64,000 nt of DNA from G963663315 sp965204925 (GTDB taxonomy: Bacteria; Pseudomonadota; Gammaproteobacteria; Arenicellales; Poriferihabitantaceae), in NCBI GenBank assembly GCA_965204925.1, contig OZ242021.1, forward strand, positions 1,054,001 to 1,118,000, read 5' to 3'. Made by a program: the position numbers and the translations under genes. Under the pieces are notes generated by a model. It searched no databases, was not told where the DNA came from, and saw only the letters and a list, made by a program, of their open reading frames with translations. Position 1 is the first letter of the stretch, and every line of letters begins with the position of its first letter. Of the stretch, positions 8,505-17,389 are shown piece by piece.

Positions 8505-9332
8505 CTAATCCGGTTTGCGGGCCGTAAAGCAGACCCCACCGAGATTCCCTGCCGTAAACAGGTTGACGACGGCGCTGTAAAATTCCGACAGGCCGTTTAC
8601 GACTTTCTTTCCGTGCAGGTTTTCGTTGCGCGTCCTGGATTTTTCGAAAGCAGCTTGCCGTTCGACAACAAAGCGGGTCCATTCGACTGATTTGTCGACA
8701 AGCTCAATGTGGTTGAATCCCGCCCCGGAAAGCTCGTCAGAATACTCGTCCACGGTCGGGACCCGGTCACAACAGATCTCCCGGCTCAATACCAGCTTAT
8801 CCTGATCGCTTAGGGGGTTGCGTTCAAAATAATCTTCAACATAGATACTGGCGCCGGGCTTCAGGGCAGAAAAGCAGTTACGGTAAAGGGCGGGACGGTC
8901 GGGAATATGCAAAAACGCAAGCCAACTGACCAGCGCGTCATATTGTTTGTTCTGTGGGAGGCCATCCAGTATGTCGCCGCACAGATGGTCCACTTTGTCC
9001 TGAAGACGACAGCGGGCGGTCAGTTTTATCGCCGTGGAGTTCAATTCCGGTTGCAGTTCCAGGGCCGTCACCCTGCATCCCGAAGTATACGCAAGGTGGC
9101 GCGCGGGGCCGCCAATTCCAGAGCCGATTTCCAGGATTTCCATGCTCGCGTCTATATTCAGCTTCCTGATTGCCTCATCCACCGCATCGGTGCCAAGATA
9201 ATGGTATTGATCAAAGGCGCTCAACACGGACACATCCACCACGTCGTGTTCGCCGATACCCAGGGAATCCAGCTCGTTGAATACCCGGTCTACCTGATGG
9301 TAGAGCTTTATGGTTGTTATGTCATCAGTCAC
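8505..9332 (-). CDS. SAM-dependent methyltransferase, sarcosine/dimethylglycine methyltransferase-like
   Basis: 275 residues, class I Rossmann methyltransferase. Motif I is ILEIGSGIGGPARHLA (about residues 66-81), motif II follows at VTALELQ and motif IV is ALVSWLAFLHIPD. The VEDYF region and overall layout resemble glycine-betaine-forming N-methyltransferases and related phosphoethanolamine-type enzymes. The gene is in the same direction as the Liv operon, 51 bases upstream of the binding-protein gene, and divergent from pncA. The substrate is inferred, not demonstrated. Confidence 0.75.
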   Translation of the reverse strand: MTDDITTIKLYHQVDRVFNELDSLGIGEHDVVDVSVLSAFDQYHYLGTDAVDEAIRKLNIDASMEILEIGSGIGGPARHLAYTSGCRVTALELQPELNSTAIKLTARCRLQDKVDHLCGDILDGLPQNKQYDALVSWLAFLHIPDRPALYRNCFSALKPGASIYVEDYFERNPLSDQDKLVLSREICCDRVPTVDEYSDELSGAGFNHIELVDKSVEWTRFVVERQAAFEKSRTRNENLHGKKVVNGLSEFYSAVVNLFTAGNLGGVCFTARKPD

Positions 9333-9400
9333 GTCTGCCGGGGTTTGAAGATTATTGCCGATGGTTTATTATGGCATAGTTGCGGATACGGGAAATCAAA

Positions 9401-10027
9401 ATGATACAAAATAGTACGGATTGTTTGCTGATTATTGATGTGCAAAATGATTTTTGCGCCGGGGGAGCGCTGGAAGTCCCGGACGGGGATGCCGTTGTTC
9501 CGGTTATCAATGCGCTTTCACAAAAATTTCGACACCGCATACTGACCCAGGACTGGCATCCTGAAAACCACCGTTCCTTTGCGTCAAGTCACCCCGGACA
9601 TTCCCCGTTCGATCAGGTCGATATGCCCTACGGAAACCAGGTTTTGTGGCCGGATCATTGTATCCGGGGTTCCCGGGGAGCGGCATTCCATCCGCGGCTT
9701 GACGCGGAAAATGCAGAACTGATTCTGCGCAAGGGGTTTCGGGTGGAAATCGATTCCTATTCCGCATTTTTTGAAAATGACAAGGCCACGCCAACCGGAC
9801 TTGGCGGTTATCTGCGAAACCGTGGATTCAGGCGAATTTTCATGGCTGGGCTGGCGACGGATTTTTGTGTGGCCTGGTCGGCCCTTGACGCCAGGTCGGA
9901 AGGTTTTGATGTATTTGTGATCGAGGATGCCTGCCGCGCCATTGATATGCAGGGCTCGCTGGCGACCGCGCTTGAAAAAATGGATGACGTGAATGCAGCC
10001 AGAATCCGGTGCGCGGAAATCCGCTGA
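9401..10027 (+). CDS. pncA: Nicotinamidase, PncA-like
   Basis: 208 residues of the isochorismatase-like cysteine hydrolase fold. It deamidates nicotinamide to nicotinate for NAD salvage. The catalytic triad is visible: Asp13 (IIDVQNDF), Lys in LRKGFRVEIDSYSAF and Cys in GLATDFCV. The metal site includes the Asp and His of TQDWHPENH and a later His. The ATG at 9401 is preferred to the upstream in-frame TTG because it gives the family N-terminus. The gene is divergent from the methyltransferase gene, with 68 bases between starts. Confidence 0.9.
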   Translation: MIQNSTDCLLIIDVQNDFCAGGALEVPDGDAVVPVINALSQKFRHRILTQDWHPENHRSFASSHPGHSPFDQVDMPYGNQVLWPDHCIRGSRGAAFHPRLDAENAELILRKGFRVEIDSYSAFFENDKATPTGLGGYLRNRGFRRIFMAGLATDFCVAWSALDARSEGFDVFVIEDACRAIDMQGSLATALEKMDDVNAARIRCAEIR

Positions 10028-10181
10028 AAACCGCGGTAAGAAATGCCGTGGGGCGGCATCCCGGCGTGCGCTGTTTGCTCCCGATATCAGGGCAAGGACA
10101 TGGTATGATATATATCGGGCGGGCGGAATTGCGGCCTGTCAGCCAACCTGTTAACCAGACCATCCGGAGGTATCATCGATC

Positions 10182-12692
10182 ATGAAAAGCCGGGCAAGGG
10201 CCGTAGTCATTGGCGGGGGCGTTGTCGGCGCCAGCACACTGTATCATCTGGCGAAAAAAGGATGGACAGATTCCATACTGGTTGAGCGCAAGGAGTTGAC
10301 ATCCGGCTCCACGTGGCATGCGGCGGGATTGTTGCCATTATTCAACATGAGCTATTCGGTAGGTAAACTGCACCAGTATTCGGTCGCTTTCTATCAGGAA
10401 CTGGAGCGCGAAACCGGATTGTCTACAGGATTCAGGCAGGTCAGCAATATTCGGCTGGCCTGTACGCAAGACAGGATGGACGAGTATCGTTACTATGCCG
10501 GAGTCGGCAAAACCGTTGGCGTCGATATCCGCTTTCTGACTCCCGATGAGGTCGGGCAGGTATGGCCGATGTGCAACACTGAAGGACTAATCGGCGCCAT
10601 ACAACATCCGCAGGACGGATATATTCAACCGAATGACCTGACCACAGCCCTTGCCAGGGCGGCCCGTACCCGGGGCGCTGAAATTTATCGACATACCTGT
10701 GTGCATGCGCTTGAACGGGACGGTGGAGAATGGCTGGTGATCACCGACAAGGGAGACATTCGCTGCCAGCATGTGGTTTCATGTACCGGCAATTTCGCCA
10801 GAAAAACAGGAGAAATGGCGGGGCTTGATATTCCGGTGATTCCGGTACAGCACCAGTATATTGTGACCGAACCCCACCCTGAAATTCTGGCCAGAAAAGA
10901 GCGGGGGTTGCCCGAACAGGGTGTCCTGCGGGAATCCGACGCGGGCTACTATCTGAGGGAGGAAGCCGGGGGATTGTTGCTCGGTCCGTATGAAACAGGG
11001 GCGCCGTGTTGCTATGTGGATGGTCCGTCTGCGGACTGTGAAAATGAATTGTTTCAGGAAGACATTGATCGTCTGCTTCCGCATATCGAGGCGTGCATTC
11101 GTCGCGTCCCGGCGTTCGGGGAAGTGGGAATCAAGCAGGTGTATAACGGCGCCATCGCTTATACCCCGGACGGGAACCCGATTGTCGGGCCGGCCTGGGG
11201 ACTTGAAAACTTCTGGCTCAATGAAGGACACAGCTTCGGGATTACCGCAGCCGGCGGCGCGGGTTGGCAGCTTGCGGAGTGGATTGTTGATGGCGAGCCG
11301 ACTGTCGACATGATGGGGGTAGACCCCAGAAGATACGGACCTTATGCCGCTCGCGGCTATTTGCTGGAGAAAAATGAGGAAGCCTATCGCAATGTGTTTA
11401 CCAACCATTTCCCGGATGAGGAGCGGGCGGCGGCGACCCCGTTGAAGACCGCGCCATGTTACGGGCGCATGAAATCGCTGGGCGCGGTTTTCGGGCATGT
11501 CTATGGCTGGGAAAGGCCGAACTGGTTTGTGCCGGATGACTATGAACTGCCTGTCAGCGAGGTTGGCAGCGGTGACGTTTTGCTGGCGCACAACACCTCT
11601 CCCGCGCTGCAAGACGGGCGTGTGGTGGAGCGCTACTCATTCCGCCGCTCGAATTATTTTCCATTTGTAGGACAGGAATGCCGGCACGTCCATGAAAAGG
11701 TGGGACTTTTGGACATGTCGGCCTTTGCAAAATTCGCAGTCGGCGGCGCAACGGCGGCGGACTGGCTGGAAACACTGGTCTGCAATCGAATACCGAAGGC
11801 AGTCGGGCGCATCGGCCTGTGCCACATGCTGTCACTGAACGGCGGTGTGCGCGCCGAATTTACCATTTATAAAACTGGCAAAGACAGCTACTACCTGGTG
11901 TCGGCCGGCGCCATGGAGCGCCATGACTGGGACTACCTGTGTAAAAACAGGCCAGCGGACGGGAGTGTTGAATTACGCAATATCACGACCCAGTACGGTG
12001 TACTGGTCGTTGCCGGACCCAAATCACGGGCGCTATTGCAGAAGTTGACCGATACCGATTTATCGGACGAGAAATTCAAATGGCTTTGCGGCAAACCGAT
12101 CAATGTGGGCGCCGCGCAGGCCCAGGCCCTGCGGGTCAATTTTGTCGGCGAACTGGGTTTTGAGTTGCATCACCCGATCGAAATGCAGAACTGTATTTTT
12201 GACGCGGTCATGCAGGCCGGAGAAGAATTCGATATAAAACCATTCGGCATTCGCGCCATGGACAGCATGCGCCTGGAGAAGTCCTGGCGTCTGATTCCAC
12301 GGGAAATGTCGATCGAGTACTGTGCCTTTGAATCGGGGCTGGAGCGTTTCATACAGCTGGACAAGGATAGCGACTTTATCGGTAAACAAGCCTTGATCGA
12401 GTGGCGGCAACGCGGTTTCGGCAATGCTTTTGTGACGATGCAGGTACATGATGTAACCGATGCCGACGCCCGCGGCTCCGAAGCCGTCTACCGGGACGGC
12501 GCCCTGGTCGGGCGGGTGACCTCGGGCGGCTATGGTTTCCGCGTCGAAAAGTCCCTGGCTCTGGGTCTGATTGACCCGCAATTCGCTACGGTTGGCAGCG
12601 AACTGGAAATAGAAATTCTCGGCAAGCCGCACCGCGCCACGGTCATTGAGGAATCGCCCTACGACCCGCAAAATCTGAAATTGAGATCGTGA
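10182..12692 (+). CDS. FAD-dependent dimethylglycine/sarcosine dehydrogenase-like protein with C-terminal GcvT-type folate domain
   Basis: 836 residues. The N-terminal FAD-binding motif is VVIGGGVVGAS (residues 8-18). His46 in GSTWHAAGL corresponds to the His that carries covalent FAD in the dimethylglycine dehydrogenase family. A DAO fold runs to about residue 390, then an FAO_M linker and a GCV_T-type aminomethyl/tetrahydrofolate-binding half from about residue 430 (YGRMKSLGAVFGHVYGWERPNWF onward). Such enzymes oxidatively demethylate dimethylglycine or sarcosine and pass the one-carbon unit to folate. Whether the substrate is dimethylglycine, sarcosine or another methylated amine is open. 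Confidence 0.85.
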   Translation: MKSRARAVVIGGGVVGASTLYHLAKKGWTDSILVERKELTSGSTWHAAGLLPLFNMSYSVGKLHQYSVAFYQELERETGLSTGFRQVSNIRLACTQDRMDEYRYYAGVGKTVGVDIRFLTPDEVGQVWPMCNTEGLIGAIQHPQDGYIQPNDLTTALARAARTRGAEIYRHTCVHALERDGGEWLVITDKGDIRCQHVVSCTGNFARKTGEMAGLDIPVIPVQHQYIVTEPHPEILARKERGLPEQGVLRESDAGYYLREEAGGLLLGPYETGAPCCYVDGPSADCENELFQEDIDRLLPHIEACIRRVPAFGEVGIKQVYNGAIAYTPDGNPIVGPAWGLENFWLNEGHSFGITAAGGAGWQLAEWIVDGEPTVDMMGVDPRRYGPYAARGYLLEKNEEAYRNVFTNHFPDEERAAATPLKTAPCYGRMKSLGAVFGHVYGWERPNWFVPDDYELPVSEVGSGDVLLAHNTSPALQDGRVVERYSFRRSNYFPFVGQECRHVHEKVGLLDMSAFAKFAVGGATAADWLETLVCNRIPKAVGRIGLCHMLSLNGGVRAEFTIYKTGKDSYYLVSAGAMERHDWDYLCKNRPADGSVELRNITTQYGVLVVAGPKSRALLQKLTDTDLSDEKFKWLCGKPINVGAAQAQALRVNFVGELGFELHHPIEMQNCIFDAVMQAGEEFDIKPFGIRAMDSMRLEKSWRLIPREMSIEYCAFESGLERFIQLDKDSDFIGKQALIEWRQRGFGNAFVTMQVHDVTDADARGSEAVYRDGALVGRVTSGGYGFRVEKSLALGLIDPQFATVGSELEIEILGKPHRATVIEESPYDPQNLKLRS

Positions 12693-12789
12693 CCATGCGC
12701 ACCGGGCTTTTTGCCGGTTACGCCTGACGCAAATCATAAGACACACTTCCTTGAATGCGGTTGCCCCACATTTGTGATTCCGGCGCTTG

Positions 12790-14328
12790 ATGTCAATGCA
12801 ACACAAGGGCAAACCCGTAAATCCGGTTCCACTTTACGGGTGCGTGGTGGTCGGCTCTTTGATTGTTGCCTTGTGGAGCTACCATATTGATCCCGTTATC
12901 AACCTCGACGGGGTGCGCTATGTGATGACGGCAAATGCTTTTTCGGCCGGAAATTTTCAGGATGGGCTTGCCTGGTACAAATGGCCTTTCTATCCGGCCA
13001 TGCTTGCTGTCATCAGCAAGATTACCCCGTTGTCCGCCGAGTCTTCAGCATTGATATTTAATGCGGTAATGCGCGCGCTGGGTGGAATCGCGTTTATCAG
13101 ACTCAGTGAAAAACTGGGAGCCGACAAAATTCAACTCTGGCTGGCCGGTTTTGTCTATCTGTTTTATCCGGGATTGAATGAAATCCAGTCCATGGTTGTG
13201 AGGGATATATCGTATATCGCCTGTTTCCTGTGGATGGTGGTTTTTTTCGTACAAGCCTGGTTGCGCCCGAACAACAGGGATCTGGCCGCTTTTGTTCTCA
13301 CCGGATTGCTGGCCACGGCTTTTCGTGTCGAAGGAATGATCTACCTTGGTATTGTGCTGTTCTGGATGCTGGTTTCCGGAAGATATACTCCGGCCCGGCT
13401 GACCCGGAAACTGGCGGTCATCGCCGCTCTTGTTTTCCTGTCGTTACTCGCCTGGGTCGTCTTGTACTGGCTGTATGGCGGCAAGGTATCGGTCGCGCGG
13501 GAACTGATCCCGAAGATTTGGCTGCCCGCCAAAACCGAATTACTGGGCTATATCGATGACCTGGCGCCCGGACTGTGGCGGGCTGCCCTGGAGAAGGGAT
13601 TTTATCCGGCAGTGGCGGTGTTGCCTTTTGCGAAAGCGATTTTCAATTTTCTTGAAGTGTTGACCGCAGGCTATGTACTGATCCTGGTTGCCGGGTGGTT
13701 TGTCCGTCCATGGATAGATAAACAGACGCCCGGTTTTGAGCAGACATGGCAGTGCTTGCAAATGATCGTTGTGATCAACATCCTGATCCTCATGGTCTTT
13801 GCGATGTTGAGGTTTCTGTACAACGACCGTTATCCGCTCACCCTGTCGGTCATGACCATGTTGCTGGTTCCTTTTGCGGTCACTGCGCTTTGCCGCGCTA
13901 CCGCAGGCAAAATGGATTTGAAAACCGGGGCCGTCTGTGCAGTAACGGGTTTTGTATTACTGATAAATTCTCTGGAAGGATTGGACCGGTTTACCTCGAA
14001 ACATTATCTGCGGGAAGCCGGAATCCGGATCAGACAACAATCCGGGGGGGATTATCACCGATTTCGTATCCTCACCAATGATCAAATTCTTGATTATTAT
14101 GCGGGCCAGGATGTGTATCTGCCCTGCTGGCATTACTCTGGAGCGCTATCCAGCCCCGAGACCTTGCAAGACAGGGCGGACCTGATTGCGGTCCGTGTAG
14201 ACCGCAACGACGTTAACGGATACTACCAACGCATTCTTGCCCGCGTCGGCAAGCCCCCCGACATGACTTTTGAAAACCACAAGGGCGACCGGGCAGAGAT
14301 ATTCGATTTCAGAAAAAAGCAGCCCTGA
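12790..14328 (+). CDS. Polytopic membrane glycosyltransferase-like protein (GT-C/PMT_2 type)
   Basis: 512 residues with about ten membrane helices in the first 400 residues and a soluble C-terminal tail. The first extracytoplasmic loop carries an acidic motif (DPVINLDGVRYVMTA), as in dolichyl/undecaprenyl-phosphate-sugar dependent GT-C enzymes, followed by WYKWPFYPAML. It would transfer a sugar from a lipid carrier on the periplasmic face. Acceptor and sugar are unknown. The ATG at 12790 is chosen, though a second ATG at 12796 is equally possible since no clear ribosome-binding site is seen. Confidence 0.65.
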   Translation: MSMQHKGKPVNPVPLYGCVVVGSLIVALWSYHIDPVINLDGVRYVMTANAFSAGNFQDGLAWYKWPFYPAMLAVISKITPLSAESSALIFNAVMRALGGIAFIRLSEKLGADKIQLWLAGFVYLFYPGLNEIQSMVVRDISYIACFLWMVVFFVQAWLRPNNRDLAAFVLTGLLATAFRVEGMIYLGIVLFWMLVSGRYTPARLTRKLAVIAALVFLSLLAWVVLYWLYGGKVSVARELIPKIWLPAKTELLGYIDDLAPGLWRAALEKGFYPAVAVLPFAKAIFNFLEVLTAGYVLILVAGWFVRPWIDKQTPGFEQTWQCLQMIVVINILILMVFAMLRFLYNDRYPLTLSVMTMLLVPFAVTALCRATAGKMDLKTGAVCAVTGFVLLINSLEGLDRFTSKHYLREAGIRIRQQSGGDYHRFRILTNDQILDYYAGQDVYLPCWHYSGALSSPETLQDRADLIAVRVDRNDVNGYYQRILARVGKPPDMTFENHKGDRAEIFDFRKKQP

Positions 14329-14330
14329 CG

Positions 14331-14361
14331 GGCGCCCGCTGTTTGTTTATTGGCGGGCGCC
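14331..14361. terminator. GC-rich inverted repeat between convergent genes
   Basis: GGCGCCCGC (14331-14339) pairs perfectly with GCGGGCGCC (14353-14361) across a 13-base loop, right after the glycosyltransferase stop and overlapping the end of the minus-strand remnant. There is no clear T tract on either strand, so it is only terminator-like. Confidence 0.45.
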
Positions 14362-14526
14362 ACCGGCCAGCGTCAGTTCGTCCGGCAAAGGCTCGTCCAG
14401 CGCCACCCGAAATCCGATGTTGGCGGGTGGATAGCCTATCGAACAACCGCCAATCGGCACGGGGCGTATGAATTCGGAGACATAGGCAATATGGGTTCCC
14501 GCAAGAACCCTGCCCGCCCTTGCACC
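14347..14526 (-). pseudogene. C-terminal remnant resembling a SUMF1/NirV-type protein
   Basis: A 59-residue open stretch with no start codon context, directly downstream of nirK. It reads GRVLAGTHIAYVSEF, then PIGGCSIGYPPANIGFRVAL and an acidic tail. The ending GYPPANIGFRVALDEPL resembles the C-terminal IGFRVA segment of formylglycine-generating-enzyme-like (SUMF1) domains. NirV, a SUMF1-type protein, is known to be encoded next to nirK in many denitrifiers. An in-frame TAA at 14527-14529 cuts it off, so I infer a decayed nirV. The similarity is short and should be tested. Confidence 0.4.
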
Positions 14527-14561
14527 TTATGGATCAGGCTTCCGCCTTTACAAACGCGATA

Positions 14562-15752
14562 TTACGCCATGATCGGACCCGGTTTCTCTACCTGTTTCAT
14601 GAGTCCGTCATCCCAGTCACCTTCTACAACGACATGCGATGCCGCGCCAAGCTGGACGGCTTCTATGAGGTTGTGATTGAGATAGACATAGATGCCGGGT
14701 TGCCGGAAAGTGTACATGGCCGCGCCTGCCGAGCCGCCGCGGATGAACCAGGTCTCCAGTCCGGTCGTCGGGTCATCTGTGAAAGAACCGGTTTCCCAAA
14801 CGTAATCGCCGTGTCCTCCAATGAGATGGGGGCGCGAATCGCGATTCGCCTGGACGTGGACAAACAGCGCCGTTTCTCCAACCCTGGATTTGAACGCATT
14901 GTCACCGGTGAGAGCGCCGACCTTGCCATTGAATACGACATGCGTCGGAATCAACCCGGCCATGAGCGGCAGCACGTCTTTCAGGTTTTCGCCCGGCATG
15001 GAATACTTCTTGTAATTTCCATCGGCATCCCGGGGCACATAGAAGTCCTGCTCGCCGACATAGAACACCTTGTCATAGCTCAGCGGATTTCCGTTCTTGT
15101 CTTTCAGGCCGTCTCGAGGCAGGACCATGATAGCCCCGTTCATACCATGCACTACGTGGTACGGGATCATGACCCCGCCGGGCGCGCAATGATAGAGGAA
15201 TACGCCAGGTTTGACAGCGCGCCAGCGCAGTTTCGTTTGCTGACCCGGTTGCACATGGGTCAACGTACCACCGCCCAGCGCTCCGGTCGATGCGTGAAAA
15301 TCTATGTTGTGTTCCATCGCGCTTTCTTTCGGATTGATCAATGTCAGTTCGACATAATCTCCTTCATGGCACACGATCAGTGGACCGGGCACCGAGCCAT
15401 TGTACGTAAGAGCCCAAACCTCCGCTCCGAGATCGTCCACTTGCCAGCGCATCTCATGGGTTACCAGGGTAACTTCAATAACCCTGGGTCCGCCGCTTGC
15501 GACCTGTTCGTGTTGTGGCGCTCCCGGAGGCGCAACGAGGTCCTGCTTTACACGCGGCAGTTTCATGATTTCGTCTTCGCTCATCGAGGAGCACAAGCCG
15601 GTGAACAGGCTCGAATCGTTTGTGCCGTATGCCAGGGCGTTGTTGGCCACAGTTGCAGAAACCAGGGAAGCCGCGACGGCAGAACCCGGAATCAGGGCCG
15701 ATGCCTTGAGAAAATCCCGGCGGTCAAGAGGAATTTTGTTATTATCCAGCAA
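14562..15752 (-). CDS. nirK: Copper-containing nitrite reductase NirK, native start separated by an insertion sequence
   Basis: Encodes a periplasmic enzyme reducing nitrite to nitric oxide. A Tat signal (LDRRDFLKASALIPG) precedes two cupredoxin domains. Copper ligands are visible: HNIDFH (type 1 and type 2 His), YHCAPGGVMIPYHVVHGM (type 2 His, type 1 Cys, His and Met; the CAPGGxMIP spacing is the class II form) and PTHVVFNG (third type 2 His). The native ATG is not here. The IS at 15746-17361 lies between the ATG-TCG-G at 17369-17375 and codon 4 onward. The only remaining possible start is TTG at 15750-15752, inside the IS terminal repeat, behind GCGGGAA. Without a promoter the gene is probably inactive or weakly expressed. 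Confidence 0.85.
   Translation of the reverse strand: MLDNNKIPLDRRDFLKASALIPGSAVAASLVSATVANNALAYGTNDSSLFTGLCSSMSEDEIMKLPRVKQDLVAPPGAPQHEQVASGGPRVIEVTLVTHEMRWQVDDLGAEVWALTYNGSVPGPLIVCHEGDYVELTLINPKESAMEHNIDFHASTGALGGGTLTHVQPGQQTKLRWRAVKPGVFLYHCAPGGVMIPYHVVHGMNGAIMVLPRDGLKDKNGNPLSYDKVFYVGEQDFYVPRDADGNYKKYSMPGENLKDVLPLMAGLIPTHVVFNGKVGALTGDNAFKSRVGETALFVHVQANRDSRPHLIGGHGDYVWETGSFTDDPTTGLETWFIRGGSAGAAMYTFRQPGIYVYLNHNLIEAVQLGAASHVVVEGDWDDGLMKQVEKPGPIMA
15739..15745. repeat. Left 7-bp target-site duplication of the IS
   Basis: TTATTAT immediately outside the left terminal repeat, identical to 17362-17368. Fusing the flanks at one copy restores a continuous nirK reading frame, which confirms it is the duplicated target. 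Confidence 0.85.
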
Positions 15753-15762
15753 TTCCCGCTAA
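15746..15762. repeat. Left terminal inverted repeat of the IS
   Basis: 17 bases, exact reverse complement of 17345-17361. The TTG that could restart nirK translation (15750-15752, minus strand) lies inside this repeat. Confidence 0.9.
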
Positions 15763-15876
15763 ATCCGGGAAGCCAGTAAATTCGGGGGTTTCAGGGGGTT
15801 ATTAGACAATCTTTTCGCAGATTTTTCATGGAAAAGCGGTAGAATAAGGGCCGTTTCTTCATAGTCGGAGGATACC

Positions 15877-17187
15877 ATGCCCAGGACCCTGTTTCGCAAG
15901 ACCCTCAGCGCGCCGGGCCTCCTGCGGCTGGTGCGTGGGGATTTCGATCGCATCGAAGACCCCGTAGCAAGCCGTGGCCTGGGTCTGACGGACTGCCTGA
16001 TGTCGGCTTTGGCGATGTTCAGCCTGAAGTACCCGTCGCTGCTGAGCTTTGAAAAGGATGCGCGCGACGAGGACCGTATCCGGTCGAACCTCAAAAACCT
16101 GTACGGGGTGGTTCGCGCGCCATCGGATACGGCCATGCGTGAGCGTCTGGATCTGGTAGACCCGCGCTCGCTCCGCCGTGTTTTCAAGAGCGTGTTTGCC
16201 GCTTTGCAACGGGGCAAGGGTTTGGAGGGTTTCACCTGGTTGGGTCACCATCTGCTGTCGGTAGACGGCACCGGGTATTTCTCATCGAAGAAGGTGCATT
16301 GTGAGCGCTGCTGCGAGAAGCATCACCGCGATGGCAGCACGACCTGGTACCACCAGATGCTGGCGGCGGTGCTGGTTCACCCGCAACACCGGGAGGTATT
16401 TCCGCTCGCCCCGGAGCCGCTCCTGCGGGCAGACGGGTCGCGCAAGAACGATTGCGAACGCAATGCCGCCAGGCGGCTGTTGCGGGACGCGCGACGGGAG
16501 CATCGGCGCCTGAAGTTGCTGGTGGTGGAAGATGCGCTGGCCTCGAACGGCCCGCACATCCGGCTGCTGGAGGAACTGGATATGCGATATGTGCTGGGGG
16601 TGAAGCCGGGAGATCATGGGGAACTGTTCCACTGGGTGGGCGTCACGGCGGCGACCCGTAGCGTGGAGATGGAGAAGGACGGCGCCCGCTTCCGCTTCCG
16701 ATTCCTGAACGGCGTGCCGTTGAATGACGCGAATTTCGATTTGGAGGTGAACTTCCTGGAATGCCAGGAGACCCGCGCGGACGGTCGGATACTGCATTTC
16801 TCCTGGGTCACGGACCTGGAAGTCACGGAATCCAACGCATACGAACTGATGCGGGCGGGACGTGCTCGCTGGCGCATCGAGAATGAAACATTCAATACCC
16901 TGAAGAACCAAGGCTACGGCTTTGAACACAATTTCGGTCACGGCCGGCAACATCTGGCGACGGTGTTCGCCCACCTGATGATGTTGGCGTTCCTCATGGA
17001 TCAGGTGCAGCAACGGTGCTGCTCGCTGTTCCGCGCCGCGCGCGCCAAGGCGGGCAGTTTGAGGTCCCTGTGGGAGCGGCTGCGCGGGCTGTTCTCGGGA
17101 TTCCACGTTGCGGACTGGGAGACGCTGTACCGGGGTATCGCGTTCGGGCACCGCAAGCCTGAGCTGGAGCCCTTCGACACATCCTGA
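15877..17187 (+). CDS. DDE transposase of the IS
   Basis: 436 residues. The RNase H-like catalytic acids are visible: first Asp in LLSVDGTGYFSS, second Asp in LVVEDALASNGPH, and Glu in the RWRIENETFNTLKNQGYGFEHNFGHG block, a W/Y-RIE-x-F-x-LK form like IS4-group transposases. It cuts and rejoins the element ends. The start ATG follows GGAGGA at the right spacing, and no frameshift is seen. A Cys-rich patch (HCERCCEKHH) follows the first Asp motif. Confidence 0.88.
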   Translation: MPRTLFRKTLSAPGLLRLVRGDFDRIEDPVASRGLGLTDCLMSALAMFSLKYPSLLSFEKDARDEDRIRSNLKNLYGVVRAPSDTAMRERLDLVDPRSLRRVFKSVFAALQRGKGLEGFTWLGHHLLSVDGTGYFSSKKVHCERCCEKHHRDGSTTWYHQMLAAVLVHPQHREVFPLAPEPLLRADGSRKNDCERNAARRLLRDARREHRRLKLLVVEDALASNGPHIRLLEELDMRYVLGVKPGDHGELFHWVGVTAATRSVEMEKDGARFRFRFLNGVPLNDANFDLEVNFLECQETRADGRILHFSWVTDLEVTESNAYELMRAGRARWRIENETFNTLKNQGYGFEHNFGHGRQHLATVFAHLMMLAFLMDQVQQRCCSLFRAARAKAGSLRSLWERLRGLFSGFHVADWETLYRGIAFGHRKPELEPFDTS

Positions 17188-17344
17188 CCCGGTGCCGTGA
17201 CCGAGTGTGTGAAAGGCCGGTTCTTCAGGAAAACCCATGGCCAACCGCCGATCCGGCAATCCGCCGGAGGGGTGGCCTTGTCCGCATACCCTTAACGCCT
17301 GCGTTTGCATCCGAAAATCCCGCCGAATCCATGTGGGGATGTCC

Positions 17345-17361
17345 TTAGCGGGAATTGCTGG
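17345..17361. repeat. Right terminal inverted repeat of the IS
   Basis: TTAGCGGGAATTGCTGG, exact reverse complement of the left end, followed directly by the second TTATTAT copy. Confidence 0.9.
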
Positions 17362-17389
17362 TTATTATCCGACATGATTGACACCCCCT
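17362..17389 (-). pseudogene. nirK: Orphaned native start of nirK with its ribosome-binding site
   Basis: On the minus strand AGGGGGT (17389-17383) lies 7 bases before ATG at 17375-17373, followed by TCG GAT AAT AA up to the IS border. Joined to the sequence after the left target duplication, it reads MSDNNKIPLDRRDFLK, giving a complete Tat-type NirK N-terminus. Bases 17362-17368 are the second target-site copy. Confidence 0.85.

Larger units (their letters stand above)
15746..17361 (+). mobile_element. 1616-bp insertion sequence inserted in the 5' end of nirK
   Basis: Terminal inverted repeats of 17 bp match perfectly: CCAGCAATTCCCGCTAA at 15746-15762 and its complement at 17345-17361. The flanks carry a 7-bp duplication, TTATTAT. 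One transposase gene fills most of the element, transcribed opposite to nirK. All structural parts are intact, which suggests recent insertion. I do not assign an IS family. The DDE transposase is IS4-like in style, but the 7-bp duplication is not diagnostic. Confidence 0.92.

Noticed and set aside
14520..15779. Long plus-strand reading frame antisense to nirK
   Set aside because: It mirrors nirK, has no domain-like sequence, and the minus-strand protein has all copper ligands.
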